Shown here piece by piece: positions 34,373 through 45,661 of a DNA stretch of 64,000 nt. A model generated the notes under the pieces. That model was not told the DNA's origin, searched no databases, and was given only the letters and a program-made list of their open reading frames with translations. The DNA is taken from contig NW_020312935.1 of assembly GCF_003265705.1 (NCBI RefSeq), forward strand, positions 4,886,386 to 4,950,385, read 5' to 3'. Positions within the stretch are counted from its first letter, which is position 1, and each line of letters opens with the position of its first letter. Source of the stretch: Callorhinus ursinus. Taxonomy: Eukaryota; Chordata; Mammalia; Carnivora; Otariidae. A program made the translations under genes and the position numbers.

Positions 34373-34778
34373 TTTTTTTTTTTTTTTTTAAGATTTTATT
34401 TATTGGGAGCCTGGGTGGCTCAGTTGGTTAAGCAACTGCCTTCGGCTCAGGTCATGATCCTGGAGTTCCGGGATCGAGTCCCGCATCGGGCTCCCTGCTC
34501 AGCAGGGAGTCTGCTCCTCCCTCTGACTCCCCCCTCTCGCTCTATCTATCTCATTCTCTCTCTCAAAATAAATAAATAAAATCTTTAAAAAAAAAGATAT
34601 TATTTATTTATTTGACAGAGAGAGACACAGCGAAAGAGGGAACACAAGCGGGGGGGTGGGAGAGGGAGAAGGCTTCCCGCAGAGCAGGGAGCCCGATGTG
34701 GGGCTAGATCCCAGGACCCTGGGATCATGACCTGAGACAAAGGCAGACACTTAACCGAATGAGCCACCCTGGTGCCCC
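34373..34778 (-). mobile_element. Can-SINE, minus, interrupted (outer)
   Basis: Tail 34373-34404 and body 34609-34778. Its head (plus-strand GAGCCACCCTGGTGCCCC) touches the right copy of the composite's duplication. Its poly-A touches the 5' end of the KRAB retrocopy. Confidence 0.92.
34405..34593 (+). mobile_element. Can-SINE, plus, inserted in the SINE tail
   Basis: Duplication AAGATTTTATTTATT (34390-34404) versus AAGATATTATTTATT (34594-34608), both within the outer SINE's tail. Confidence 0.94.
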
Positions 34779-34794
34779 AAAACATCTAGATTTC

Positions 34795-35000
34795 TAGCAG
34801 CCCAATTCCCATCCCTGAAGGCAACCATTATATGGTCTTCCAGACATATGCTAGATATACTAAGCATATGTAAAAATAAACACACACATGTACATATGTA
34901 TTCATACATACACTTCACATAATGGTAGTATATAATGCTTATTGCTCTGAACCTTGTTTTTACTTAATAATACTGATAATAGTTTTTTATAAGCCCAGCA
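34795..35000 (-). repeat. possible old L1/L2-type relic
   Basis: CATCCCTGAAGGCAACCATT, CTTCCAGACATATGCTAG, TGCTCTGAACCTTGTTTTTA are seen in old mammalian L1M-type 3' text. Weak. Confidence 0.35.
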
Positions 35001-35004
35001 TTCT

Positions 35005-35165
35005 GCAGCTCATTCTATAGCATGATGAGGTTATAGACCTTTTGCCTCAGATGGACCTGGTTCAAATACCAACTGTGTTTTCTACCTCAGAGTTACTTGA
35101 CTGTTCTGAGGTCCTCACCTATAAAATAGAATTAACACTAAACAAGTAAAAGTAAAAGTTTCAGT
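35005..35165 (+). repeat. MIR relic
   Basis: GACCTGGTTCAAATACC, CTCAGAGTTACTTGACTG and CCTATAAAATAGAATTAACA follow the MIR core order. Confidence 0.65.
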
Positions 35166-35190
35166 AAAATAGTATGTGCCTTTCTTTTCT

Positions 35191-35256
35191 TTTAAGTTTT
35201 TATTTATTTATTTAAGTAATCTCTACACCCAACATCACGATGCATGCCAGGTGTCC
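35191..35256 (-). mobile_element. Can-SINE fragment, short type, minus
   Basis: TTAAGTTTTTATTTATTTAT, TTAAGTAATCTCTACACCCA, CCAGGTGTCC; most of the body deleted. Confidence 0.7.
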
Positions 35257-35848
35257 AATGTCTTTTTTTTCCTTCTCTAAACTAAACAGTTAGAAAAGTT
35301 AAAAAATTTTAATAGCACTTAGTAGAAACGAGGTGAAATTATTGTCTTATAAGTTAATAAACAAGATCTGCTGAAATTAAGCATAATCCTAGAAAATATA
35401 AAGTATTTTTTAAAATCCTAGAAAATATAATAATGCTAACGTCAGAATTTAGATATAGTTTATGTGTGTTTATATATGTGTGTGCCCTTTCTATGCAGTT
35501 ATAATACATGCATTTCTAGAAGAAGGTAAAAGCTAGCTGCCTCAGGTCACCAAGGAGATTTTTTCATCCTAGAAAAATAAGCAAGACTGCAGCCAGTATA
35601 TCCCTTGAATGGCTGACTCGGGCATTTCAATACATGCTTTAGTTCTGTGCTTTCAAGAGAGGATTAGATCACAAGAACTTCAGCAGAAATTCCTAAGTTT
35701 CCAGTCATGGCCAATGGCAGACTTGCTTTGTGAACATTTAAGGCAGTATACCAACTACTGGGCTACCAATCAGAGGAAATTAAGGGCATTCTAAATGACT
35801 ACTCTTGAATATTATAGTAGTGTAAAAGGACCCTTCATGATCTACTCA

Positions 35849-35884
35849 TTCCAATTTTAGTATATGTGCTGCCGAAGCGAGCAC
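35849..35884 (-). pseudogene. RNU6 (pseudogene): U6 snRNA 5' fragment, tailless retropseudogene
   Basis: The minus strand reads the first 36 nt of U6: GTGCTCGCTTCGGCAGCACA then TATACTAAAATTGGAA, with no mismatch seen. It is cut off there and has no poly-A. The direct repeat CCTTCATGATCTACTCA lies on both sides (35832-35848 and 35884-35900, one C shared). Not functional: about two thirds of U6 is missing. Confidence 0.93.
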
Positions 35885-35900
35885 CTTCATGATCTACTCA

Positions 35901-36665
35901 GAAGTTCATTCAGTCACACAGTAGCATCACTGAACTGATGACTGCACATATATTTAAGACAGACACACATACACAGCCTATTTCATGGCCTTATGAAAGA
36001 GCAGCAGTTTCACTTGAACTGATGTCAATGATGCCCATACCCCAATTGAACTGGCCATCCATAATGGCTCAAGAACTGTGAATAGACATCTGTTTGTAAT
36101 TTACCTGAGATTTGGGAGAGGTGGAAAGTTAACAGTGTTCTGTTCTAGTCCTACAATTAGACCTCTCCAGTTACCACAGTACTCTCACCTGGATACCTGG
36201 CTGGATTAGTAAAGACTCTACACCCCTACATGGCATTCAGTTCAACTCAGAACCCACAATATATTTCAGAATTATTTCATTTTTCCTGATAGTTGAAGAT
36301 TATCCTCAAAATGTTTAATGAAACACTGATGTTTGCACTGTTTTACGTACTTAGATGTTGAAGTTAATTTCCTTTCTTCCACGTACTGATCACTCTTATT
36401 AAAAATTAAAGAGTCTTCCCCTCACCCTAAGAGCATCACTATAACCCCTTTTCACAAGAGTGACAAAAACATATACATGTTCTGTTCACACATGTGGAAA
36501 GATGTCTGGAAGGATTTTCATAAAAATATCGATAGTGCTTATATGTAGGTGTAGGATCGCCTTCTTTTCTTTATACAGTTCTATATATTTGAAATTCTTA
36601 TGAGTCCATATAACTTATACCCCCAAAAAAACACTTAAAAAATGAAGAAAACTTATTCTGAAACC
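35901..36665. other. intron 1, no gene recognised
   Basis: No clear repeat by eye. May include unique or very old sequence. Confidence 0.4.
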
Positions 36666-36678
36666 TTGCTCAAACTTT

Positions 36679-36872
36679 TTTTTTTTTTTTAAAGATTTTA
36701 CTTACTTATTTAAGAGAGAATGAGAGAGAAAGAGCATGAGAGGGGGTAGGGTCAGAGGGAGAAGCAGACTCCCCGCTGAGTGGGGAGCCCAATGCGGGAC
36801 TTGATCCCAGGACTCCAGGATCATGACCTGAGCTGAAGGCCGTCGCCCAACCAACTGAGCCACCCAGGCACC
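36679..36872 (-). mobile_element. Can-SINE, minus
   Basis: T-run, AAAGATTTTACTTACTTATT, head GAGCCACCCAGGCACCC. Flanks TTGCTCAAACTTT/CTGTTCAAACTTT. Confidence 0.93.
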
Positions 36873-36885
36873 CACTGTTCAAACT

Positions 36886-37665
36886 TTAAACATGGAACCA
36901 CCTTAAACTGAAATCTTGTTGAGCCTTCAAAAACTATAATGCACTGGATGGGATCCAAGATCCAACTGATTCTTACTGAATTCCATGCTCTAATGAACAG
37001 GTTTATAGGAGGTCCATGTATTTTAATGAGGTACCCTGGGATCCTGGTTTGGGGCATTAGGCAGCATCTGATTTTGAGCTGAATGTCTTTTTATGTGGCT
37101 TTTAAAAGATACTTCATAGTGCAAACATAACTTACAGCTGTAAACACAAGTATTCTAGCAAATCAATCCCCTCCCCTTCCAAATATCGACCTTCCATATA
37201 ATCATTATTTTCTCCTTTATCTCTAACACTTATCTTTTTCTTACCTAATCTGGTGGCCTATACTATGAGCTTAAGTGAAACTAATGGTCAGACAATGTGG
37301 GGAGAATGGTGCCATTATTTTCCCCAGCTTTTGCAAACAAATTTGTCTCTGGGTTATCCTGACTGTGAAAGAGCTGGCTTGTCATTTCACTCACAGATGA
37401 GTTATGGTGACATCACTGTTAAAGTATTCTCCCACGAGGTTTCTCCTCAACCTCATCCCAAGCTCCTCCTCCACCAGGAATCTGATAGATGGTCACCAGA
37501 AACATTAGGGAGGAATTACTTTACTTTCAGTAAAAAGCCTTTTACATTCTCAACTTGCAGGTGTCTTTCAGCTCAAGTATCCTGTCATTTGGGGTTTGAG
37601 GAAACTGCATAGTCTAGGGATTGTCGACATAAACCCTGAATGTATTCAGAGTGATTATGGTTTCA
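36886..37665. other. intron 1 block without recognised repeat
   Basis: Contains a 119-codon plus frame (37253-37612). It has no domain, no signal and no conserved motif known to me. Retained as unique intron sequence. Confidence 0.4.
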
Positions 37666-37677
37666 CTATACCTTTCC

Positions 37678-37876
37678 TTCTTTTTTTAAGATTTATTTAT
37701 TTATTTGAAAGAGAGAGAGAGCACGCGCATGCACGTTCTCGGAGGAGAGGAACAGAGGGAGCATCTCAAGCAGACTGTCCGCCAAGCGTGGAGCCTGAGG
37801 TGGGGCTTGATCCCAAGACCACAATCCAAGTGGAAACCAAGTAGGGCGCCCAACCGACTCTGCCACTCAGGTGTCC
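37678..37876 (-). mobile_element. Can-SINE, minus, diverged
   Basis: Duplication CTATACCTTTCC at 37666-37677 and 37877-37888; CG-containing body (GCACGCGCATGCACG). Confidence 0.92.
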
Positions 37877-38029
37877 CTATACCTTTCCATTTTACAGTAA
37901 CATTGCATATTCACTAATTTACTGAGCTCCTGGTACATGCCAGAACTGTTTTAGAAACTTAGAATAATAAATCCACAAACAAAGAATGCAAAAAAAAAAA
38001 GAGATAAATGTAATTAGTAAATAAATTAT

Positions 38030-38510
38030 ATTCTGGAGAAACAAAACTTATGGTCACATAAAAGCCTATATGCAAATGTTTTTAGCAGCTCTATTTGTAT
38101 GTATCCAAACTGGAAACAACCCAAAATTCCTTCAGTGGGTTACTGAATAAATTATAGTAGAGCCACAGAATAAAATACTACTTGGTGATAAGAAGTAATG
38201 AACTACTGATACACTGGGCAACTTAGAGGAATCTCAAAGGCATTATGCTGAGTAAAAGCCAGTGATGAAAGGTTACATACTACATGATCTCATTATTGAA
38301 AAGACAAAAATATATGATTAAGAGCAGATCAGTGGTTGCCAAGGTGAGGAATGGGGAAGATGTGATTCATTCTTTGGAGCTTGGAACTGTCCTGTATCAG
38401 AATTGTGGTAATGGTCACAATAATTTATACATGTGTTAAAACTCACAGAACTGTATGCCATTAGAGGGGAAAAAAGGCAATTTTACTGCATGATAATTAA
38501 AAAATAAGAA
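38030..38510 (+). mobile_element. old L1 3' end, plus
   Basis: GCAGCTCTATTTGTATGTAT, CCAAACTGGAAACAACCC, CAGTGGTTGCCAAGGTGAGG and AAACTCACAGAACTGTATGC. Confidence 0.75.
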
Positions 38511-38520
38511 AAAATAAGTA

Positions 38521-38726
38521 GGGGTGCTGGGTGGCTCAGGGGTTAGGCGTCTGCCTTCGGGTCAGGTCATTATCCCAGGGTCCTGGGATCGAGCCCTGCA
38601 TCAGGCTCTCTGCTCAGTGGGGAGCCTGCTTCTCCCTCTCCCACTCCCCCTGCTTGTGTTCCCTCTCTCGCTGTGTCTCTCTCTGTCAAATAAATAAACA
38701 AAATCTTAAAAAAAAAAAGAAAAAGA
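38521..38726 (+). mobile_element. Can-SINE, plus
   Basis: Flanked by AAAAAATAAGTA on both sides (about 38509-38520 and 38727-38738). Confidence 0.93.
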
Positions 38727-38789
38727 AAAAATAAGTAAATTTATAATAGGTTATAAGATGTTAAGTGTTAGGGGAAAAAAACAGTAGGG

Positions 38790-39600
38790 GAAGGCAGATC
38801 AGGAGTACCACAGGGGGGTCAATTTGCAATTTTAAATAAGGTGGTTAAGGTAAGCCTCATTAAGAAGATGTTTGAACAAAGACTTAAATTAGGAGGTAGG
38901 GAAATCAGTCATGTGGATATCTGGGAGAAGCGTTCCAGACAGGGAGAAGAGTGTTAAAGCAGTAACGAAAGCCAGTGTGCCTAGTACAGGTAATCAAGGG
39001 AGAAAGAGTAGAAAATGGGGTCACAGAGATAATGGGGGTAGGAGGCAGATAATGTTGGGACTTTGAGGTCATTGTAAGGACTTTTGGCTTTTACTCTGAA
39101 GTGGTAAGACATAGAGAGGTTTTAAGCAGAGGAGTGACATGATCTAACTTGTATTTTAATCATTTTCACTACTATATGGAAAATAGAGTGAAAGAGGGCA
39201 AAGGTAAAAAGTAGGAAGACCAATTATTCGAAGTGAAAGATTACGGTAGTGAGACCAGGGTGGCAGGAATGAAGGTGGGGAGAAGTGGTGAGATTCTCTA
39301 CTAAAGGTAGACCTACTTAGATATTCTGACAGATAGAAATGGGGGGGGGTGAGAAAAAGGGAGAGATTGAGGATGATTTTGAGATCTTTGCCCTAAACAA
39401 CCGGAAGGATGGAGTTGACATCAAGAGGTTTAGGAAGAAAGATCAGTAAGTTGAGACCTATGTTAAACAACCAAATCTAGTTGGGAGCCAGATACATGAG
39501 TCTGCAGGTTAGGAGACAGGTCTTAACTGGAGGTATAAATTTGGGAGCAATTGGTGTATGACTGCCATTTAAAGCCATGAGACTGGAAAAGATCACTGTA
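38790..39600 (+). repeat. L2 internal/3' relic
   Basis: GTAAGCCTCATTAAGAAGAT, ATATCTGGGAGAAGCGTTCC, CCAGTGTGCCTAGTACAGG, GGTTTTAAGCAGAGGAGTGA: the L2 order of segments over about 800 bp. Confidence 0.7.
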
Positions 39601-40750
39601 TCAGTCAGGGTCCCAGCAGCAAACGAATGCACAGGATTAATTAAGAGACAATTTATAAAGCTATGGGCAAGATGTTAGGGAAACTACAAGGGAAAACAGA
39701 GTGTGATATCCTGTTTACACACCTAGGCCTAAAGGGACCAGGAGAGGAAGTGGCTGGTTACCAGACCCAGGGGAGTCCTGTAGGGGACTGACTCAAGAGG
39801 AGCAGTGACCTTTAGTCAATTCAGCCAGTTTGGAGCCAAGAGGATAAATGCTCCAATTTCACTTTCCTCCTTCTTTCCCTCCAGTGTCCGGTTGGGACTC
39901 TACATTGGCCAAACTCAACAAAAGCCAAAGGTCAAAGAAGCTTGTTGATCTTGTTGATGTAATTCCTGCAGGTCAGCCTCCTGGGAAAGAAAGCAGGTAG
40001 AGAAGGAAGAGTGAACCTAGAGGGGCAAATGGAAGACAACCAGCACGATCACCAAGGGAGTGAGTACAGATGAGGAAGACGACCTTCTACCGTTAAAGGG
40101 CTGGGAGAAGAGAAAGAAAAGTAAAAGAGACAGTGACTTATAAGACACAAGTACTCCATAGAAATACTGACCTAAAATAGTACCAAGTTTACCCAAACTT
40201 TAAATGCCATGCTTTGATCTTACTAACCCCAACTTGATTCCTTCCTCTCTTTACCACATTTTGGAAAAAAAAAGAAAAAAGTTTATGCTTGCTGTTTTTA
40301 TTTTCTCCTTTTGCTCCTTAACCTCTTCTGAATAAAACTGCATTCTGAAGAGTCACTAATGTTTTTTTACTCACCCAATCTAAATTTCTCAGTCCTTATT
40401 CTTGCCCATTCCAACATCTGACAGTGTACTCTATCAACTATTTTTTATCCCTCCTATCTGTCACTTTATTTTCTAATGCCTTGTTTTTCCTCCTATATCT
40501 ACAATGTAGCTGCTCCCACATGCTCCAGTTTTTGTACTTTCTTCTCACTTTATCCTCTAGTCCCCCTCAACTTTCCATGCTAGATCCCTACATAACATAG
40601 ATCTCTATAACCAGTGTCTCTTGTCAGTCCCAATTCCTTCCACTTAGGTGCTGTCCCAATCCTTCAAAACCACCATATCCAACTTCATTATCCTTAATCT
40701 TCTCCTGTGTGCATTGTTTTCATTGTTAGCATTAGTATCAACATCGTTCT
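39600..40750. other. intron 1, old repeats and no gene
   Basis: ATCAGTCAGGGTCCCAGCAG at 39600 is typical of an ancient DNA/LTR element (39600-40060). The remainder is T/C-rich with no recognised feature. Confidence 0.4.
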
Positions 40751-40839
40751 AGCCAATCAGTATCTAAACCAGTAGTATAAGTACAGCATAAAGACAGACC
40801 AGAAATCAGTATCTAAACCAGAAAGTACAGCATACAGCC

Positions 40840-41657
40840 CAATAATCTGTATTATATTTTGGATTAAAGACCTAAGCGTGAGACCTGAAACTACAAAACT
40901 CCTAGAAGAGAACATAAGCAGTAATTTCTTTGACATCAACCATAGCAACATTTTTCTAGCTATGTCTCCTAGGGCAAGGGAAACAAAAGCAAAAATAAAC
41001 TATTGAGATTACACCAAAATAAAAAAGTTTTTTGCACAGTGAAGGAAACAATCAACAAAATGAACAGGCAACCTACTGAATGGGAGAAGATATTTTCAAT
41101 TGGTACATCTGATAAGGCGTTAACATCTGAAATATATAAAGAACTTACAAAATTCAACACCAAAACGCCCCCCCCAAATAATCCAATTAAAAATAGGCAG
41201 AGGACCTGAACAGACATTTTTCCAAAGAAGATATACAGATGGCCAAAAGACACATGAAAAGATGCTCAACATCACTAATCATCAGGAAAATGCAAACCAA
41301 AACCACAATGACATAACACCTACACCCATCAGAATAGCTAGAATCAAAAAGACAAGAAATAACAAGTGTTAGTGAGGATGTGGAGAAAAATGAACCCTTA
41401 TGTACTACTGGAGGTAACGTAAATTAGTACAGCTACTGTGGAAAATAGTATGGAGGTTCCTCAAAAAATTAAAAATAGAAATACCATATGATCCAATAAT
41501 TCCACTACTACTTACCCCAAAGAAAACTAAATCACGAAAAACACTAATTTGAAAAGATAGATGTACCCCCATGTTTAGCGCAGCATTATTTACAATAGAA
41601 AATGAAGCAATCCAAATGTCAATTGATAGATGAATGGATAAAGAAAATGTGAGATCG

Positions 41658-41691
<34 letters not shown>

Positions 41692-42030
41692 ATCTACCTA
41701 TCTGTAGATAGATATATCTATAATGGAGTATTATTCAGCCACACACAAAAAAGGATGAGATCTTGCCATTTGGGACAACACAGATGGACCTAGAGGGTAT
41801 TACGCTAAGTGAAGTAAGTCAGACAGAGAAAGACAAATACCATATGATTTCACTTATATGTGGAATCTAAAACAACAAAACAAATGCATAAATAAACAAA
41901 AAGCAGAATCATACCTATAAATACTGAGAACAAACTGATGGTTGCCAGAGGGGAGGGGGATGGGGGAGGGGCAAAATGGGTGAAGGGGAGTTATGGAGGG
42001 CTTCCAATTATGGAAGGAACATCGTTTTGT
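40840..42030 (+). mobile_element. L1 3' part (ORF2 C-terminus and 3'UTR), plus
   Basis: Sense L1 text: AGACCTGAAACTACAAAACT, AAAGGAAACAATCAACAAAA, GGCAACCTACTGAATGGGAG, and AATGGAGTATTATTCAGCCA at the 3' end. Frame broken. Confidence 0.9.
41652..41722. repeat. (CTAT)n microsatellite, interrupted
   Basis: CTAT/GATA repeats at the L1 3'UTR junction just before ATAATGGAGTATTATTCAGC. Confidence 0.95.
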
Positions 42031-42041
42031 GTGTGTGTGTG

Positions 42042-42233
42042 TTTTAAGATTTTATTTATTTATTTATTTATGAGAGAGAGAGAGAGAGAGAGTGCACAAG
42101 CAGGGGGAGTGGCAGGCAAAGGGAGAAGCAGGCTCCCTGCTGAGCAAGGAACCCGATGCAGGACTTGATCCCAGGACCCTAGGATCATGACCCAAGCCTA
42201 AGGAAGATGCTCAACTGACTGAGCCACCCAGGC
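42042..42233 (-). mobile_element. Can-SINE, minus
   Basis: TTTTAAGATTTTATTTATTT, (GA)n, GAGCCACCCAGGCA. The head is slightly truncated, and a (GT)n run precedes the tail. Confidence 0.92.
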
Positions 42234-42239
42234 AGGATG

Positions 42240-42646
42240 GCTTTTTTTTCTCTTTAAAAGCAGGAAATCCATGTCTCTTTATAATTTCTTTCCCTGAAGA
42301 CATGGGAGGAGTGATTTGTGAGGTTGTGTCAGTGAGGAATTACATGACGATCACCTGAACCTCAGATCTAATACAAATTTGAGTTACAATTCTTCGGATT
42401 CGCTGTACCATCATTTCCAAAGTCATACTCATTTTCCCATTATTGCCCTATCATTTAACCCTGTGAAGTTAGCTCATTTGTCCATGCCAGTCACCAGGAG
42501 GAAAATATTCCCAAAAAAGAACCCAAGCATGTCCTCAGAAGCAGTACCTGTGCTTATAATATGTGATTTCAGTATTTTCTGGTTAAAAAAAAAACTGTAG
42601 TTTATATTGGTTCTGAGATTTTCAATTCATTTCATTACTCATCTTT
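42240..42646. other. intron 1, no gene recognised
   Basis: The 73-codon frame at 42379-42600 has no domain. Confidence 0.4.
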
Positions 42647-42660
42647 CCTTCTCCATTTTA

Positions 42661-42815
42661 TTTTTTTAAAGATTTTATTTATTCATAAGAGACAGAGAGA
42701 CAGAGAGAGAGGCAGAAGGAGAAGCAGGAGCCCAATGCGGGACTCAATCCCAGGACCCTGGGATCATGATCTGAGCCGAAGGCAGACGCTTAACTATCTG
42801 AGCCACCCAGGCGCC
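42661..42815 (-). mobile_element. Can-SINE, minus, internally shortened
   Basis: Duplication CCTTCTCCATTTTA (42647-42660) and CTCCTCCATTTTA (about 42816-42828). The body lacks part of the CT-rich middle. Confidence 0.92.
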
Positions 42816-42828
42816 CTCCTCCATTTTA

Positions 42829-43371
42829 ACCCAAGGCCTTACCAAGTCAAATAAAAGTGTTGACCTAACTTTTTCAAGGATCTCAAATTATTATTGGAAT
42901 GACAAGGAGAACTCAAGTTTCTTCTGGAACCTCTGAACTGCAGTGGAATGAGTCCAAATAAGCCAGAAATAAGGTAGCTCTGAAATTGTGTCCAGCAGTT
43001 AAAATTTCAGGATTTTTAAATTATGGCCTTTTATAATAAATTTATTCAAACTGGCAAGAAAAGATATATTTTTTAGGCTTCAATCAAATTCTAACATGGA
43101 TATCTATTACTTTTATACAGAAGTATTAGCTTTCACACTTATATATAAGCATAGAACAAAAAGCTAGATTGAAATAATTTGGGTTTTTGGATTGTTTACT
43201 ATATAATTTCTCCTTGCTAGTTTTCTCTAACTACTAATCTTACACGGTAAAACTAGCCGTGGGTCATTTATAAAGTAAATATTTTTTAAGTGAATTTAAA
43301 AAGTGACTTTCTTTGGAATGTTTCCTCAAACTAGAAAAGAGTATGCAAGCTTTTCAACTTTTTATAAAAAC
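42829..43371. other. intron 1, no gene recognised
   Basis: AT-rich, no repeat called. Confidence 0.4.
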
Positions 43372-43380
43372 AAGTTTTAG

Positions 43381-43590
43381 GGGCGCCTGGGTGGCTCAGT
43401 CGGTTAAGCTTCTGCCTTCAGCTCAGGTCATGATACCAGGGTCCTGGGATTGATCCTGCATCAGGATGAGACTGACTGACCCCTGCTCAGCAGGGAGTCT
43501 GCTTCTCCCTCTGCCTCTCCCCCATTCCCCCCTGCTTGTGCTCTCTCTCTCTCATGCTCTCTCAAATAAATAAATAAAATATTTTTTAAA
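43381..43590 (+). mobile_element. Can-SINE, plus (first of a stacked pair)
   Basis: Flanked by AAGTTTTAG at 43372-43380 and 43594-43602. Confidence 0.94.
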
Positions 43591-43602
43591 ATTAAGTTTT
43601 AG

Positions 43603-43780
43603 GGGTGTCTGGGTGGCTCAGTCATTAAGTGTCTGCCTTCGGCTCAGGTCATGATCCCAGGGTCCTGGACTGAGCCCCGCATCAGGCTCCCTGCTCAGCA
43701 CTCTCCCACTCCCTCCGCTTGTGTTCCCTCTCTCACTGTGTCTCTCTCTGTCAAATAAATAAATAAATGTTTAAAAAAAA
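43603..43780 (+). mobile_element. Can-SINE, plus (second of a stacked pair)
   Basis: Shares AAGTTTTAG (43594-43602) and is followed by AAGTTTTA at 43783-43790. Confidence 0.94.
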
Positions 43781-43790
43781 AGAAGTTTTA

Positions 43791-44925
43791 AACAACTTAG
43801 GTTTGCATCTTTAAATGTTTTTGTAAGGAGATAGCTACCAGCAAACTTCCCTGTGGAAAGTGCCATACAGTATGTGTGTTTAAAATCCTTTATATAACTA
43901 ATCCAAAACCTGGGAGACACTGTATCTGAAAAATTACTTCAAATTATATATTTTTCTCTTCCTTTTGGTATTAAGATTTATGTTACTTTCTATGGCATAT
44001 CTCTGTTGTTATAAGTCATTTCCACTTTTAGTACTTCTCCCTCCCCTAATTAAAAAAAAAAGTATTGCTTTATGTGAAACAATGTTCCAATCTGTTTCAG
44101 ACCCTTCTGCTTGCACACAAAGCAGAGAGGACTGCTGACAACAGTAGAAAAGTCTTGACCACCTATAGGATTAGAAAAAATAGAAAGATAGGATTTTATT
44201 TAATTTCATTTCCATTGAAACAGAGGCAATGAGAAAGGCAATTTGTGTAAGAAGAAACAGGCTGGTTAGGAATAATTTATATTGCTTCTTAGTCTCCTGC
44301 TGAATAAATATTAAAGTAGAGGCTAGGTTTTTTTAGGAAAAAAATGAACCCTACCATATTTTAAAAAATATCATAAAATGACTCATACACTATAAAACTA
44401 AGGGCCAAACTAAGGGTATCAGAGTTGCTAAGTGCCAAAAGCAAGTTCTCAGTTTTATATTTAAAAAATTATATATAGATTTAGTATGTCCATAAAGGGA
44501 GCAAGAAAATATGCCAATTAGTTAATAGCAGTTATATCTGCATTGCAATTATAGGGATTTCTATTTTTGAAGTTAACTGTTCCTATAATGTTTGACCTTC
44601 TTATAATAAGCATGTTTTCTATAATAAATAATATTAAAGTTAACTTTTAAATACATGCTATCAGTTAATAAAAATGGATTAGAAAAGTAATTTCAGAAAT
44701 AGATTCAAGAGCAGAAACAAGACAACAATGGGGTAAAGTCACAATTCAATAAATGCTGAAAAAAATGGAGTATCAGTATGGAATTATCTTAGATCCACAG
44801 CTCACATCCTATAATGCATTTGCATTAACCTACAATTGATGCCCTTGGGATCATCTTTGTAAAATCATTAAAGTATAAAAGCAGAGCAATAAACTTTAAA
44901 GTCAAATACTCTCCATTCAAGTCTT
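43791..44925. other. intron 1, no gene recognised
   Basis: Very AT-rich; no repeat called by eye. Confidence 0.4.
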
Positions 44926-44929
44926 GATA

Positions 44930-45115
44930 TTACATTTGCTTTTTGGGAGTTTTGAAGCACCTGATTAACCTCTGGGCCTCAGTTTCCTGATTTATAAAAC
45001 ATAAAAGACTAACCCCCTCAATGGCTGTTGTGGGTATTGTATTAAATGAAATAATGTATGAAAGGTACCTAGGCCAGGGCTTGAGCATTGTAGGTACTGA
45101 ATATTGGTGTGTTTG
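44930..45115 (+). repeat. MIR relic
   Basis: TGATTAACCTCTGGGCCTCA, GTTTCCTGATTTATAAAACA, CTAGGCCAGGGCTTGAGCAT: MIR 3' half. Confidence 0.75.
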
Positions 45116-45144
45116 TGTGTGTGTACAATTAATATAATATACTT

Positions 45145-45405
45145 AGGTGGGAGTAGAGTTTAGTGGACGGAGTCTAAGATTTGAGTTTAAATTGACCAGA
45201 TTTGAATTTCAGTCCTGCCAATTATAAACTTTGTGACTTGGACAAATAATTTCACTTCTCAATTTCAATTTCTAATCCATAAAACTCTAATATTAACCCT
45301 CATGCCAATTTTACTGAATAACTGAGTGGATTAAACAAGATTAACTAATAAAATAAAAGTAAACTGTGAGAGCCTGCCTGGAAGGTAGTAGGCATTGAAC
45401 AAAAA
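45145..45405 (+). repeat. MIR relic, near complete
   Basis: AGTTTAGTGGACGGAGTCTA, TTTGAATTTCAGTCCTGCCA, TTGTGACTTGGACAAATAAT, CTAATCCATAAAACTC, ending GCCTGGAAGGTAGTAGGC. Confidence 0.75.
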
Positions 45406-45451
45406 TGAGCTACAGAATGGGATTATTATGCAACTTTAATACTAATTCTTT

Positions 45452-45661
45452 TTTATTTTTTAAAAAAGATTTTATTTATTTATTTGACACAGAGAGCGAG
45501 AGAGAGCGACAGCACAAGCAGGGGGAGCTGCAAAGGAAGAGGGAGAAGCAGGCTCCCCCCTGAGCAGGGAGCCTGATATGGGGTTCGATCCCAGGACCCT
45601 GGGATCATGCATGACCTGAGCCGAAGGCGGACGCTTAACCACTGAGCCACCCAGGTGCCCC
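45452..45661 (-). mobile_element. Can-SINE, minus
   Basis: Duplication AATACTAATTCTTT (45438-45451) versus AATGCTAATTCTTT (45662-45675). Confidence 0.95.

Larger units (their letters stand above)
33512..34794 (-). mobile_element. composite retro-insertion: SINE + KRAB-ZNF retrocopy in one target duplication
   Basis: AAAACATCCAGATTTC at 33512-33527 and AAAACATCTAGATTTC at 34779-34794 (15 of 16) enclose, on the minus strand, a complete SINE with poly-A, then a KRAB-zinc-finger mRNA 5' part, then an A-rich (CAAA)n end. The SINE has no separate duplication of its own. A later plus SINE sits in the outer SINE's tail. Confidence 0.75.

Noticed and set aside
37253..37612. 119-codon plus frame
   Set aside because: No domain, no splice or Kozak support and no homology recognised; probably chance in intron 1.
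41652..41722. Regular CTAT spacing suggesting an array
   Set aside because: A simple microsatellite without spacers; no CRISPR-like structure is expected or seen in this mammalian DNA.
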